The notes beneath the pieces were generated by a model. That model was given only the letters and a program-made list of their open reading frames with translations. It was not told where the DNA came from and ran no database searches. From Sanderia malayensis (taxonomy: Eukaryota; Cnidaria; Scyphozoa; Semaeostomeae; Pelagiidae): a stretch of 64,000 nucleotides of DNA. Location: positions 1,922,001 through 1,986,000 of the forward strand of contig RQOL01000729.1 in the NCBI GenBank assembly GCA_013076295.1, written 5' to 3'. The position numbers and the translations under genes are program-made. Within the stretch, counting starts at the first letter, position 1. The number at the start of each line of letters is the position of its first letter. Below are positions 1 through 11,978 of the stretch, piece by piece.

Positions 1-891
1 TTTTATGGAAGATCGCTGTTCCACTCCGTCGAAAGCCAAATATATAAGGAGGCCTTTTGTAGTCTATAATTATAATTTGAAGAACGTTTAACCATTTACG
101 TCATCTGCATGTGTAGGATTTAGTGTTTCTGTACACCCCTTTCCTGTGCGCTTTGCGCTCATAATTGATTTGGGAATTTTAAGTTGAATTTATAGAGAGA
201 TCAGCTGTTGCGCAAGTTCTATTGCGACACGATGCTTGTATTCCTATTCACTCGGCTTCGGGTCAGGAAAAAGGATGATAATTTTGCTGTTCTAATTAAT
301 GTGAACGCTTTCACCGCCAATCCAAAAGCAGCTGTTGTGACAATCTGGCCGCGAACTCTGCTGAATAGCATTGCTTTGTTAATTGTGTTGGAGGTATGAC
401 CTCACGTCCAGCTCCAGGTCATATGGCGTGTGTTTACACGAGTTTTTCAGTTGTTTTCTTTGTACAGTCTCTCTCTATATATATTATAGCAGGGCTTGCA
501 TGTCGAAACGTTTCAATGTTGGGTGCATCATAAGAAATGGTTTATCATATCATGAACAGAAGTGTTTGCGAGTGCCACGTTTCGAGATATACCTCTTAAT
601 GACCGGAGATTTCCCCGATGGTAGGACAAGTATTTCTCGAAGCGTCGCATTTACTAACACTCCTGTTCATGACTTTATAACCAGTTATTTCTTATGATGG
701 TTAAACAGACAACGCAATAATATTTGCTTGATTATCTTTGGTTTAATTGCATATAGAATTTGCGTAGCTGTATACATTATATTGTTTGTAATTCACGGTA
801 ACTGTCTTCAAGGACATGTATGTATTGTGACAGTCTTTATGTATTGTGACGGTCTGTCTATTCTTCTCGTAGCATTATTGATCACGAAGAC
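1..891. other. Upstream flank of the tubby-like gene; no gene seen
   Basis: No open frame here shows conserved protein sequence. An in-frame stop at 847-849 separates this flank from the proposed start codon of the tubby-like gene at 892, so the flank probably holds its promoter and 5' UTR. No clear TATA box or other core element was recognised. Confidence 0.4.
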
Positions 892-3800
892 ATGCATAAC
901 TCGAGTCCATCTGGCAATCAGAGGGATGCAAAACTCGCCGCAATGGTAAGATCGCACGTCATAGTTCAGTCCTGGCTTACCTGTTTACCTACCTGTTTAT
1001 CTACATGAAACTGAACATTGCGCAGCAACCCCTCCCCCCAGAATGTGAACCTGGCTTGTCACTATTAATCTGAATTGTCATGCTGCCAGGAGGTAGTTCT
1101 TTGCGAGCTTACCGTTTGACATTTGCGCGACATTTTCCATAAATGGCTGAAAATCGCACTTTTGGAGCCGTGAAAAGGGTGTTAATGAACGAATTTCGAA
1201 ATTTAAAAACTGCAGTACCTGTTTTTACGTCAAAAACTACCCAGAGATGAAATAAAAAAATCATGGTGAAAGTATAGCCCTTTAAGCCTCACCCGCGCCA
1301 GACGACAAAGGATTATGTAGTTTTTTGCCTTTCAACCTTGTGCACGTAGCTAGATTTCATTTCATTTCATTTTATTTCATTTCATTTCATTTTAAATTCT
1401 TTATACAGGGTAAATACATTCAGTATGCTAGGAACTGTTTTACAATGTGCCCTGTTTAAAAACGTATCTAGCCAATTACAATAACTTTAAAAATAAATAT
1501 CTAGTGTATACAAAAAGAAAAAAGATACATAAAAGGAAAGTAGACTCTGAAGTCGAAAGTAGCTATGCACCAAACGTCACAATTGGTTGCATGGCTTTGT
1601 GGCACTTTGGGCCATCATGCCAAGCAAAAAACTCTTGCCTAAAGTGCGTTTCCGCTATGATACTTCTCAAATGTTGAAGTTTCTATGATGCCTTTTTATT
1701 TCAATGTGACATGTTTAAGAGAGGAGAAAGGCATCATTGAAAAGAAGTCAGAAGAAAACAACAACAAAACTGATTTATTTCTAAAGTTTATTTTTTCTCT
1801 ATGCTTAGAAAAAGCGAACAGATGAGCGCCAACGGTACAAGAGGAGTTTGCCAGGTAATTCTATTTATAACGCATAAATCAACGTAAATTACACTTGCAT
1901 TTCTTGCGCAATACTTTTCTGTAATAATTTGAAGTTAAGTTAACTCTTGTGACGTAACGATTGGTTTTACCATATTTCAGGCATGATGCAGCCCAACGAT
2001 ATGAGGCCAACGTCCAGGGGCGGAACGAGGCCGAAATCTGCAAAGACACCCGGATATAGACCTGGCCTAACCGGTAAGATCAATAGGCGTCTCTTCGTTT
2101 GATATAGTAAAAAAACCCTTAAGAAGCCATTAGATTAAAGCCTCCATGGTGATATTTCTGCTCACAAGCAAAATAACTTATCGTTTTTGAACAATGGGCT
2201 GGATGCATAATCCATGCCCAGTATCTTTAAAGAGCATTTGGTCACTATCTAGGATCCCTTAACGAACAATTCTGGGGACCCCAAACATCGCATCTGGAAA
2301 CCAGATAGAGTGCTTCGGTTTTTATTGATCTGAATTGCAGGTTACAGTATGTATTGCTAAGCTATTGTTGATTTCGGTGTAGATACACGTGGTGCGTCTG
2401 ATAATGCGGCATTCGAGACTGACGGTGCGTCGATTGTACCGCCTACTGTTCTTCCGGTTGACTCCCAAGGCGACAGTTCACCGCCACCTTATGAAACAAT
2501 AAATACAACGGCCAAGGTAAGACACCCACCTTTATCCCCCCCTTTATCCCTCCCCGCCCCGCCCCCCTCTCTCTCTCTCCCTTTCATACATATGCACGCA
2601 TATAGTAAGGCGTGGAGCTCACTTAAGCTGTCATACAGTCAAATCTGCATAGCTCGAACTCGTGTAATTTGAACTCTATCTAATTCGAACGAAATTCTCT
2701 GTCCCTTCAAGGATCACTAATGAACCAATTCTTATAAAACAAACCTCTATAATTCGAACTTTTTGTAATTCGAACATTTTTACGCTTCCCCAGGATGTTG
2801 GAATTAGACAGAGTTGACTGTATTACAATGCTCACGATAACTGCCGTTGGTTTAGTCTGCTGTTTCAATCATCATCTTTGTTGCTTTCTTTTGCAGTTGA
2901 CCGAAACGGAACGACGACTTCGTGACCAAGGCATCATGTCTAAAATAGAATCTTCGGATGAAGATGATTTGGAGTCATCCCCCCTGCCATCTCCAACAAC
3001 AACCAGGGCACGCAATGATATGTCTCCGCTTGTCGGTCAAAGCGATGCAGCTCCGACGGGCGTCGTCAATAGTGCACCAGTAAGTTCAACTGGTTTGTTA
3101 TTGTATTATGTATACAGTGGAACCCAGTGAATTCTACATAAGAACTCGAATATAACTAGACAATATTTCTCATATATAGACAAACACTCGACTAAAGACA
3201 AACTCCAATGTGACAATATAGACAAAACTCGAATATTTCTAGATGACTTCTTATGTAGAGTTCACTCGTGGAACCTCAACAAACGGGAATGGGCTCTCCT
3301 GTATTGGCACCGGACGTGGCTGTATCAGTTTTTTGTACATGGTTGATTTTGTGCATTTTGTCCGTATGTTCATGAATAAAGTTTGTATTTTTCGCAGGCG
3401 GGAAAAATCCCAAGTTACAACCTCGATATTGAAGACTTGGATTCATTTGCATACATGTAAGCATATTGAATTTTCACAAGCGATTAATCACAAAGTTAAT
3501 AATCTCTGCACATATACCATAAGACTTCTATTAAGCACCCCTCTTTATTAAGCCTTCCTTCCAAAACGAGATTTTGAATAAAGCCCCCTCTATGTCTTTC
3601 TTGTTTTTGAAATTTTAAACGATGATGAAATTATTATTGATAAAATCATAAAAGATGACAAAAGTTGTTTTGCAGTCTATTTTACACGAACATTTTTCTG
3701 AAGTTTATTTGAGAATTTTATTTTATTAAACCTCTCTCCGATAAGTTCTCCTCTAGGACTTCACTTTTACAGTGAATTTTAATTGAACACCGTTTATTTT

Positions 3801-6800
3801 ATTTCACCTCCCAGCTTGGGACTATTTTAAGGAAGCTGGTATCTTTTTCTGGTTGTTCTGATGCATTTGATAGGACCTTCCCCCGTGTGTTGCTTGTCAG
3901 CACGGGGGATTCGTAGATTCTCGTGGCTAATCGACGTTCGTAATTTCTCCCCGTGCAGGCCTGCCCCACAAGGAACCACAGTAAAATGCAGGATAACTCG
4001 AGACAAGAAAGGCGTGGATAGAAATCTATTTCCAACCTACTTCTTGCATATGGAAAAAGACGATGGCAAAAAGGTAGGCCTAAGCATCTATTAACCCTTT
4101 TGTTATAGTACACATCATCACGTCGGCAAAGGAAATCAAAGGAACCTTGAGGTGACTCGCGACAGATGGCTTTTATTTCACTGTATCATCCAGAAAGTGA
4201 AGAAAGTAATATCAAATTAAAGTCAAACTTGCGAGCCTAAAAGTTGAGCTTGAGCAAAACTGAATACTCTGGATTTAATTTTCAGGATTGAAAGCAGCAA
4301 ATTCAAAAAACAATTGTTTTGACACCACTCAAGCAAACATTTTGACTTCAGTTTTCGATCTTGTTTCATCAAGGTTAAAAAACTTTCAGTTTCCAAAACA
4401 ATGAAACTGCTCTGAAGAAACAATTACCATCACCTTTTACATCAACAGGTTGTAAATTTAAAACAGACAATCTCTTATTCAAGCAAGCATGTGCATCGTA
4501 CCTAGTTGCATTATTCAATTGTGCATCAGCACCATTGGATACATCCAAGACAATATTATAATGGTTACCAGTCATATTTTCCATATATATTGACTGTTTA
4601 TTGCATTCATCAGATTGTCTGACACCATTCATGAAAAATTTTGACCATTTTAATTCAAGACCACTCTTTGAAAATACATAAATAGCAGTCTTCAACAACC
4701 ATGCTGCAGTCAGTTATAAATTCAATTTCAGTACCCCATATCTTGTCAGAGGTCATTTTATTTTTCACCAGGTATTCATCAACAGAACTCCCGATGTGTG
4801 CATCCAATTGTGGTTCTATTTGTTTCATAAATAATGCTATTTTTGTTCGTATAGTTTTGTGAAAGATTTGTTTTCCTGAAATTGCATAAGAAATGGCCCG
4901 AAAAAGACAATTCCCATCTCCAGCTATTTGAAATAATCAAACTGGCTTGTTAAGTTTTTCCACAATGTCATTATTATCACATGTGTCATGTGAGTTGATG
5001 CCTAATACTGAACAGATTGTGGTTTTAGTAGCATGTGAAAGAGGGCAAAACATATATTCAACACTTGAAGAAGCCCATTGGCCCAGGGTTTAATTCAACA
5101 TCTCCAGATAGTAGAAGAAGCAATGTTATCATAAGACCTTTGCTTGGTTTTGAGCTATGCTGAAATTTCCTGCCTTGTTTACGCTGTTGCTTACTCATGT
5201 GTTTTTTTGCCCACTTTCTGGGTGATATTTTCCTTTCCAGTTTGCAGTTGCTATAGTTTGCATACAAGCTAACATAGGTCATGCAGGGTGTCAGAAAAAA
5301 CAACAATTAACAACAGAGTGTGTTCAATGTCAAGATAACTTCCAACTTATTCTCAATTGTGTGTTGCTTTGTTTTTCAACTCAATTTAAATTCAATCATC
5401 TTAAATTCAATCAACTTCAATCCGATCTGTCCAGTTAGTCTGTAACTGGATATGCAAAAATAGCTGCGCATGTAGAGTAGGCCTATCATCTATATTACCT
5501 AACTAATAAAATTTAAAATGAAAACAGCAATAATAAAGCGTGAGTCAGAATACGTTAATAAAAATAAAAAGCTGCAGTTACTTAAAATAAAATAACAAAA
5601 TAATCAACAAAATTTAAGTCATAAAATAGGAACAAATAAGCACTTTTATCATTTCACCTGATGCTTCCAACGAGTGAAACATTTTATCCAATGAGAAATT
5701 TGCAAAGTGATATCATACTTGGTAGCCTCACTTCAAATCAAAAGTGAACGTTTGAATCTGAGGCACATACCTTATATGGTAAAGTAAACAGAAACACGCA
5801 CCACACTACACTGACACAGAACACAACATTTTTCCCCACTCACCAACATCTACTCGCTTGCGCATGCGCGTCGCGAGTCAAAAGCGTTTCTTGCATCTGC
5901 CAAGTATTTATACCCATTTCAATGTAGCCTTTAATCTAATGGGATACTCTGCAAGCTTAACCTTGATTAAACTTTCAAGCTTGTTTTATACGATCACTTG
6001 TTTTATTACGAAGTTTGATTAATGAGGAATTTTATTCCTAGGTATTTTTGTTAGCTGGTAGGAAAAGAAAGAAGAGCAAAACCTCGAACTACCTCATCTC
6101 AACTGACCCGACCGATATGTCACGGGCTGGCGAGAGTTTCACGGGCAAGCTAAGGTAACCAGACTTGAACATGCCATTCATGCAAGGATCCACTGCGGAT
6201 GTATTTATATATGCATATGTATGTGCATGCAAGTCAGTTTAGGCTTGGGCAAGCTGTTGAATAAATAACCCCTCTTTCGCCCTGTTCCCCCTCCTCTCTC
6301 ACTCTTTCCCCCTCCTCTCTCACTCTTTCCCCCTCCTCTCTCACTCTTTTCCCCTCCTCTCCCCCTCTTCCTGTCTCTTGCCCCCTTGTCTCTTTCTCTA
6401 GTTTCCCCTACTCCTGCTCTTCACCCTTGTTCTCCCCACCTCTCCTTACTCTCCCCCTTTTCTCTCCCTTTTTTCTACCCCCTCTTCCCTTATCTCTCTT
6501 TCTCTCTTATCCCTCCTCTTTCACTCGCCTCCCTTTCCCTCTCTCTTTCTCTCCCTCCCTCTTTCCTATCTCTTTCTCTCCGTCCCTCTCTCCCTCCCTC
6601 TTTCTTTTCGTTGGCAGTTGTTGTTGTCGTGGCATTATCTCAGTATTGATAATTGTTTGTCTTGCTTCCGCGCAGAGCAAATTATGTCGGCACGAAGTTT
6701 ACTTGCTTCGACAATGGCGCTAATCCGAGAAAGGGAGGTGTCATGATGGATGGATCGAACATCAGAGAAGAACTCTGTGCTGTTCTCTACGTAAGATGCT

Positions 6801-8288
6801 TTGAAGCCACTTCATGTCTGGGAATTTTTGTGTACAAGCTATACTATACCGTATTTCTTCTAAAGACTGCCCGGAGCGCTTATTGAAATTTAGCTGTTTG
6901 GGTGGGGGGGGGGGCGTTAATTCGAGAAAATTGTTAAAAGTTATATGTAGAGCAATCGAACATAAGAAACACATCTATACCTTCATATTCAATAAAAAAC
7001 AATACAAAACCAGTAGAATGGAACACGAATCATGTGATTACCATTTGAGCTGAGTCAGTTGACTAAAGTGTCAATCAAGGATATGAATGTCAATCGTAAC
7101 TACAAATGCGAGTCGTATAACAATAGTTCTTTAATAGAAATATTGTATTTTTCTTCTTCGAGTTTTTGACGGCTTTCATTTTTTCAGGAAACAAATGTGC
7201 TTGGCTTCAAAGGACCGAGAAAAATGTCTGTTATAATACCCGGAATGGGACTAGACCACCAAAGAGTTCCACTACGACCCAGAAACGTGAGTCCGTATTT
7301 TATATATTTTTATAAGCTTCAATAATGCATACGATGCGCTGCGTTGCTTACGACCAGCCGTCATTGGAAGCTCATTTTTCATTGCATTTGTTTTATGTTT
7401 TGCAGGAGCAAGAAACATTGCTTGAAAGATATCGCATGAATAATATGGAAAATCTCATAGAGTTACACAATAAGACTCCAGTCTGGAATGATGGTTAGTG
7501 ATTTCATTCACATGGTTAACCATAAATATTAGCAACCCTATTATATAATGAGTTCTTAATATAACCAGCTTCCCGGTTAGGCGATTTGAATATTTGGTCT
7601 CTTCTGAAATATAGGGGCCCTTATATCAAGATTCCATTTTATTTTATTTTCTTCGTTAGAGTTTAAGTCCCCTGTATCGACTTATCACCGTGTTTGTAAG
7701 TTCGTGACCGCGTTGGCTAACTGTTATGCTGTTTCCTTTGTAGACACCCAATCGTATGTACTCAATTTTCACGGCCGTGTCACGCAGGCCTCTGTAAAAA
7801 ACTTCCAAGTTATACACGATAACGATCGTAAGTATTGATGTTTCTCATTTGTTGCGCAGTGGGCTTGCTGTTTGCACGCAGGCCGAAGCTACTTTCTGTT
7901 TAATTTGATTTAAGCATTCTATTAACTTAAGCCTTTTTTCCATCGATTTTCCTTGCTCTCATAACAGACTTGTTTCTCTTCAATCGTCATCTCTTATAGT
8001 ACCAGTAATTTTTCATGTGTCTACATTTACTGTTTTCACACTTGTTTTTCACACTTGTTTTGCTGCTTTCGCACCAACGTTTTTACCATTTTCACACTGG
8101 CTTTTCTACGTATTCAATGTATACAAATGTTTTCTATTTCATCTCTTTCTCTAGCTGATTATATCGTGATGCAATTTGGACGTGTAGCCGATGACATTTT
8201 CACGATGGATTTCAACTACCCACTCTGTGCACTGCAAGCATTCTCAATTGCACTCAGCAGTTTTGATGGCAAATTGGCCTGCGAATAA
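892..8288 (+). CDS. TULP: Tubby-like protein (TUB/TULP3 family), 13 exons, about 438 aa
   Basis: Exons: 892-945, 1809-1854, 1981-2073, 2383-2516, 2897-3079, 3398-3456, 3959-4073, 6042-6154, 6676-6790, 7188-7286, 7406-7493, 7744-7827, 8155-8288; all junctions keep frame. Tubby proteins bind PI(4,5)P2 through a C-terminal barrel. TULP3 and TUB also bind IFT-A with an N-terminal helix and carry GPCRs into cilia. The N-terminus (RDAKL, then ERQRYKR and MMQPN) aligns without gaps to the TULP3 IFT-A-binding region. The middle is low-complexity and acidic, with a PPPY motif (exon 4) and a DEDDLESS stretch (exon 5). The tubby domain begins at [18 protein letters not shown], whose K and R match the phosphoinositide-binding pair, and runs through [14 protein letters not shown] and [12 protein letters not shown] to the canonical [10 protein letters not shown] end. 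The start at 892 follows an in-frame stop. The domain reads closer to TUB than TULP3, but orthology is not resolved. Exon 1 is short and rests on that alignment; the other exons are secure. Confidence 0.93.
1355..1393 (+). repeat. TTTCA microsatellite
   Basis: Pentanucleotide run (TTTCA, with TTTTA variants) in intron 1 of the tubby-like gene. Confidence 0.8.
2634..2822 (+). repeat. MITE with CAGTCAA termini and TA target site, copy 1
   Basis: The element of about 189 bp starts TA-CAGTCAAATCTG and ends with the inverse (CAGAGTTGACTG-TA). The inside is full of TTCGAAC/GTTCGAA words. A second copy lies inverted at 28284-28469. TA-flanked CAGTCAA ends suggest a non-autonomous Tc1/mariner-type element. 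It lies in intron 4 of the tubby-like gene. Confidence 0.75.
3126..3266. repeat. Short inverted-repeat element (AGTGAAYTCTACATAAGAA arms)
   Basis: Near-identical 19-bp arms at 3126-3144 and 3248-3266 face each other across about 100 bp containing repeated ACTCGAATAT/AGACAAA words. It is a MITE or foldback in intron 5 of the tubby-like gene. No target duplication was resolved. Confidence 0.6.
3510..3780 (+). repeat. Interspersed repeat with CTATTAAGCCCC-type ends, copy 1
   Basis: The sequence from ATAAGACTTCTATTAAGC through TTTTGCAGTCTATTTTACACG is closely related to 25135-25420, including the GAGATTTTG.ATTAAGCC block and the TTTTACACGA.CATT.TTCT block. It is a non-coding transposon family member in an intron of the tubby-like gene. 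Confidence 0.6.
4223..5306 (-). mobile_element. Decayed transposable element with 2A peptide and OTU protease domains
   Basis: The element sits antisense in the intron at 4074-6041 of the tubby-like gene. On the minus strand it encodes, in order, a basic stretch, a hydrophobic LLLLL run ending in a 2A motif ([10 protein letters not shown], codons at 5079-5105), an OTU-type cysteine protease core ([11 protein letters not shown] near 4890-4923), an OTU-type histidine motif (HYNIVLD near 4552-4570) and a second OTU nucleophile motif ([12 protein letters not shown] near 4402-4440). 2A-like motifs are known from non-LTR retrotransposons of marine invertebrates, and OTU domains from several transposon classes including Helitron-like elements. 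No reverse transcriptase, helicase or transposase remains, so the class is undecided. The ends were not located. Confidence 0.7.
4375..5306 (-). pseudogene. 2A-OTU-OTU coding remnant, frameshifted
   Basis: The first segment, 5306 down to 5058, is open and ends just after the 2A NPGP. The frame is then lost: a one-base shift right after NPGP opens the next stretch, and at least one stop lies before the first OTU core. Further breaks separate that core from the segment 4698-4375, which carries the HYN motif and the second DGNCFFRA core. Both cores keep the Asp-Gly-Asn-Cys nucleophile signature of OTU cysteine proteases. In intact relatives a 2A sequence makes the ribosome skip a peptide bond between the final Gly and Pro. 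This copy is unlikely to yield the full product. Confidence 0.65.
6270..6608 (+). repeat. Homopyrimidine (CT-rich) tract
   Basis: About 340 bases are almost pure C/T on the plus strand and include tandem copies of a roughly 23-bp CTCTCTCACTCTTTCCCCCT unit. It fills the intron just before the tubby-domain exon at 6676. Such tracts can form triplexes and may strengthen the downstream acceptor. The open frames inside are low-complexity artefacts. Confidence 0.8.
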
Positions 8289-8295
8289 TGATATT

Positions 8296-8301
8296 AATAA
8301 A
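8296..8301 (+). terminator. AATAAA polyadenylation signal of the tubby-like gene
   Basis: A canonical hexamer begins only 8 bases after the TAA stop, which would leave a very short 3' UTR if used. Later, weaker signals are possible. Confidence 0.45.
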
Positions 8302-9386
8302 AAAACTAGGTATTTATCTTTCCATGTGCTTTACTCAACTTCGTCGTAACTCCGTAAACGATTAATTCTAATGTTTCATGTTGTTATCATGCAACAAGAG
8401 GTAAAGCCAGCACTCAGTTCACCGGCTGTATATGAAGATATTATATTATATTAACACTGTTGATGGCTGGAGCATAAACAGTAGCATTCCGGGTTTATTT
8501 CATCTTCAAGTTTGCTACTGGGCATTATGTGCTATTCACATGACATTGACAGTAGCAATGACAGGCTTTTATTTGCTACACGAAGAACAGTGCACTGATG
8601 CAGCTGCCTTTGCTCCAAATCGATGCTGCATTTAGGCACAGGCAACAACCTTATGTGTTTACTTTTCAATTGCTGACATGGCAGCTCAAATGTATGTGTT
8701 ATCTGCCGGCAGATTGCCTCCCCCCCCCTTTTGAATTTAAAGACCAATTAAACTGTTGTACTTTTATTTTAAGCAATCAAATCCCTGAGCATACCCCCGT
8801 CGACAAGATTCAATTGCATAGAAAGGTTAGCTTGTTTTGAGTTTTCGTAAGGGGGATCATGAACTGCACGTGAAGTTTTGCAATACTGGCAATGCTATGC
8901 TTGTGCTTCAAACTATCTGTTCTCGTAGCAGCCGTCTTGGGTTTCTGTGATTTCAACTTTTCTCGCTTCTTAATTTTGTAGATTAGTTATTTTCTTTCAA
9001 AACACGTTTTTTTATTTAAGAGAACTTTTAATTTATCTTCAATTTGGTCAGATCCGTCTCCGTGCTTCAAAAACAAAAATCGATCCCGGTTATAGAGGGC
9101 AGCATATAGAATTACGTTGGAAGTTAATTCAATTCAAATTTTGAATTCGTACGTTAAGTTAAACGGTGCGTTCCTATGTTCACTACTGCCATTGAAGATG
9201 TTTTACCGTAAAGTTATAAACTCAAACACAAGTTAGGCCATATCCTTGGATGGCGTCTCCAAACCCGCGTTGTTCAAACCTTCGTTGATCTTATCTCTCG
9301 CTTGTTGTGGCTTTACTATTACGTCATCAATGGCAGTGGTGGAAGAAAACACCAATACGAGGTTGATGTTGGTAGTTCCTCATTTT

Positions 9387-9413
9387 AAAAGCGCTCACAG
9401 CGCCCATTGGCTT
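9387..9413 (+). repeat. 27-bp duplicated motif, copy 1
   Basis: It contains GCGCTCACAGCGCCCATTGG, a GCGCT/AGCGC palindrome next to an inverted CCAAT box. It is identical to 11042-11068, and both copies follow GGTTGGTAGT-like sequence. Function unknown; a shared promoter module or repeat remnant is possible. Confidence 0.6.
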
Positions 9414-11041
9414 GTGCACCCTCGTGGTGCTGTTTATTAGCAGAAATAGGAGAGGTCTTTTGAAAATTCAGCATTGCAAAGTGGCTAAATTGTCCTTTGT
9501 GGACTTGGACATTGTAGCGATGTTTTTCAGGAGCTGCAATGAGAAAGTAGCAGACATTCTGCTGCTTGATAATGATAATATGCGCCCCCCTGATGATAAG
9601 ACTATGGTCTCTTCAGACGGGGGTGAGCGAGCCTCTTTTGCGAGTTGAATTTTTGAAAGATCTCCCTGAAAAGATATCTGGTTTATATATATTTGTTAGA
9701 ATTAGAAAAGAAAAGTGTAAATATTAATCTAGTTTGCCGTGTGAAGCAGGCGCTAGCGAACTCTGCAAATTTTAGTGCCCGGTATTTACGCTGCCAAATC
9801 TGTTTAAGCCGGTCGTCAGTCGGGGGGTTGCGTATTTGGGCTTCTTTTTATCAATGAAATCGATCTGTCGCGAATTTTATTTGTGATAGAGAACTGTTAT
9901 AGTCGACGGCCAAGTGTGGCAGATTTCGTGGCGTAAAAATCGGTGCATATAAGTGGACGGTCAAATACAATAAGCGAATTGAATATTTTTACAGAGTTCA
10001 ACAGTTGTCATGTCATGTTTTAGAAGTTTATCAGCTGATACTCGAACTAATTGCTTATACCCGAAACGTCATCCCTCTTCCTCTTCCAACATTACGCCAT
10101 TAGTCCTCTTTACATTATCCTCTCTTTTTCAATGCAACGATAACATGCTTATTATAGTAGCGGTTAGTTCGGGTATCTACTGTATCGCTTCGATTCGGCT
10201 CGATGCTATGCCTATCCTTTTCGTTAAAACAAAACAAATACTTCAAATTCGTCCCAGCAAATCCAAGAATAGGATTTTATCATCAGCTTTCTGTATAAGG
10301 TTCTGCGTCTTGTTCTAGTTGTTGCATACTGGTTCACCGATTGATTTGGATTGGACATGGCTGGGTTTGGTTTGGTTGGATTGAGCGTTATGCGTTACAA
10401 CCGTTTAATCCAGTTTGGTTCATTCATTCAATTGGGATGAACAAATTGTTTACGAATTGAAATGAACAAAATGTGAAAGAAATTTCACGGGAAATTGTTT
10501 ATTGATGTTTCGTTGAACTGTGCAGCAGCTAGTTCTGGGCGTAGAATAACAAGGATTGGCCAAACACTTTGTGGCACCGTTTTACCAGAATAAGCCACTT
10601 TGATGTGCAACCAAACCTTACGGCTTGTAAATCTTTCCCGTGTCTCCCGACATGCGGAGCCAATGAAAGAACAGTATATGAACGAGGCAGTGGTACAAGG
10701 GCAATCGTAACTCCTCCCTAATCCCCCCCCCAATTCCACCCCTTAACGCACCTGCCAGTGAATTATCAGCAATATCTTGCTGTGTTTTCGCTTTTGAATT
10801 CACGTCCCTTATCTACATCATCTCGAGACACATTTGACACAACAACAACAACAACACATTGCCTTTGTGCCTTGATTGGTTCCCAGACATGCATTCGCTT
10901 CCCAAGCTCAAGTGAATGCACGAACGGAAACCGAACTGCCCCAAATAACGAACGTTTTATATATATCCAGTTTTATTTGATCTTATTTTTGCTAACAACA
11001 TGCACATACTGCATGAGGTTGGTAGTGTAGTTCGCTATCGT

Positions 11042-11068
11042 AAAAGCGCTCACAGCGCCCATTGGCTT
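11042..11068 (+). repeat. 27-bp duplicated motif, copy 2
   Basis: Same orientation and sequence as 9387-9413, 1655 bp downstream and about 900 bp upstream of the TCP11-like start codon. Confidence 0.6.
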
Positions 11069-11200
11069 TCCTCGTAATCGTTTAGGTCTAACCGTTTATA
11101 ACCGTACATTGTATATGCTGCTCTCTGTAAATACCCGGATCAAGTCGTACAGTTTTGTCTTTTCTCAAACACCAAGTTCCTGTATTCCCCCTTTTCTTTT

Positions 11201-11280
11201 GTCAAGGGTCCCTTTTTCTAGCCAAGGGTCTCCTATTCTAGCCAAGGGTCCCCTATTCTAGCCAAGGGTCCCCTATTCTT
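11201..11280 (+). repeat. 20-bp tandem repeat, four units
   Basis: Four copies of GCCAAGGGTCCCCTATTCTA; the last two full units are identical and the first is degenerate. Confidence 0.85.
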
Positions 11281-11978
11281 TGGTCTCACTTATGGTCCGC
11301 AGATATGTCAATCACACCACCACATACCGTATTGGGTTTGTTGAAACGATATTTTTTATAACGTGAGCCTTCTTTTACAAAGGGTGCCAATGCTGTATTA
11401 ATATCTGCTAAGCAATCCGAAATATTGTTTACTAAATTTGTGGTGCGCGATTCTCGAGAATTTTACAGTTTTTCTCATTTTTATTATTGTTAATATACAA
11501 ACGTGGATATATGATTTCTTGAAAATTTATTGCATTGCCGGTATGCTGTTATATTATAGTGTTAATTTTAAGTAGTTTTTAATTAGGCATGATAGAACTG
11601 TGTTTTATTTGAATATGATGTAATACGTAACAAAGAGTTGTAAAGATTAAATTGCGATGCAAAACGATTGATTATGTTGTTGTTGTTGCTACTTGGTTTA
11701 ACGCCGCGCACGCGCAATCCCTCGGAAACTTCTCGAAAGTTCTCGCATTTTCGATTAAACCTCGTGCACTTCTGTGACGTCATTTCCACGTGAATTACGC
11801 ATTGTATGCCGCTGACCATGTGTTTCGTCATGGTATAAACAAAAGCTAAAATTTTTCTTCACACAAATAAAAATTTTAATTGCGAATTTGATGAGGATAT
11901 AAAATTGGATAATAAAATAGGCATTGGATAATTCTTGTCTTAAGAGAAATACTTACTGCTTTGAGATTTAATGAAGAG

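Larger units (their letters stand above)
8302..11978. other. Intergenic region between the tubby-like and TCP11-like genes
   Basis: No convincing exon was found on either strand; the short open frames lack family motifs. It holds a duplicated CCAAT-containing motif (9387 and 11042), a TTGGATT/TTTGG simple-sequence patch near 10340-10390 and a 20-bp tandem repeat at 11201-11280. The TCP11-like promoter should lie in the last kilobase. Confidence 0.5.

Noticed and set aside
6386..6723. Open frames of 87 and 98 codons rich in Ser, Leu, Pro and Phe
   Set aside because: They are translations of the homopyrimidine tract.
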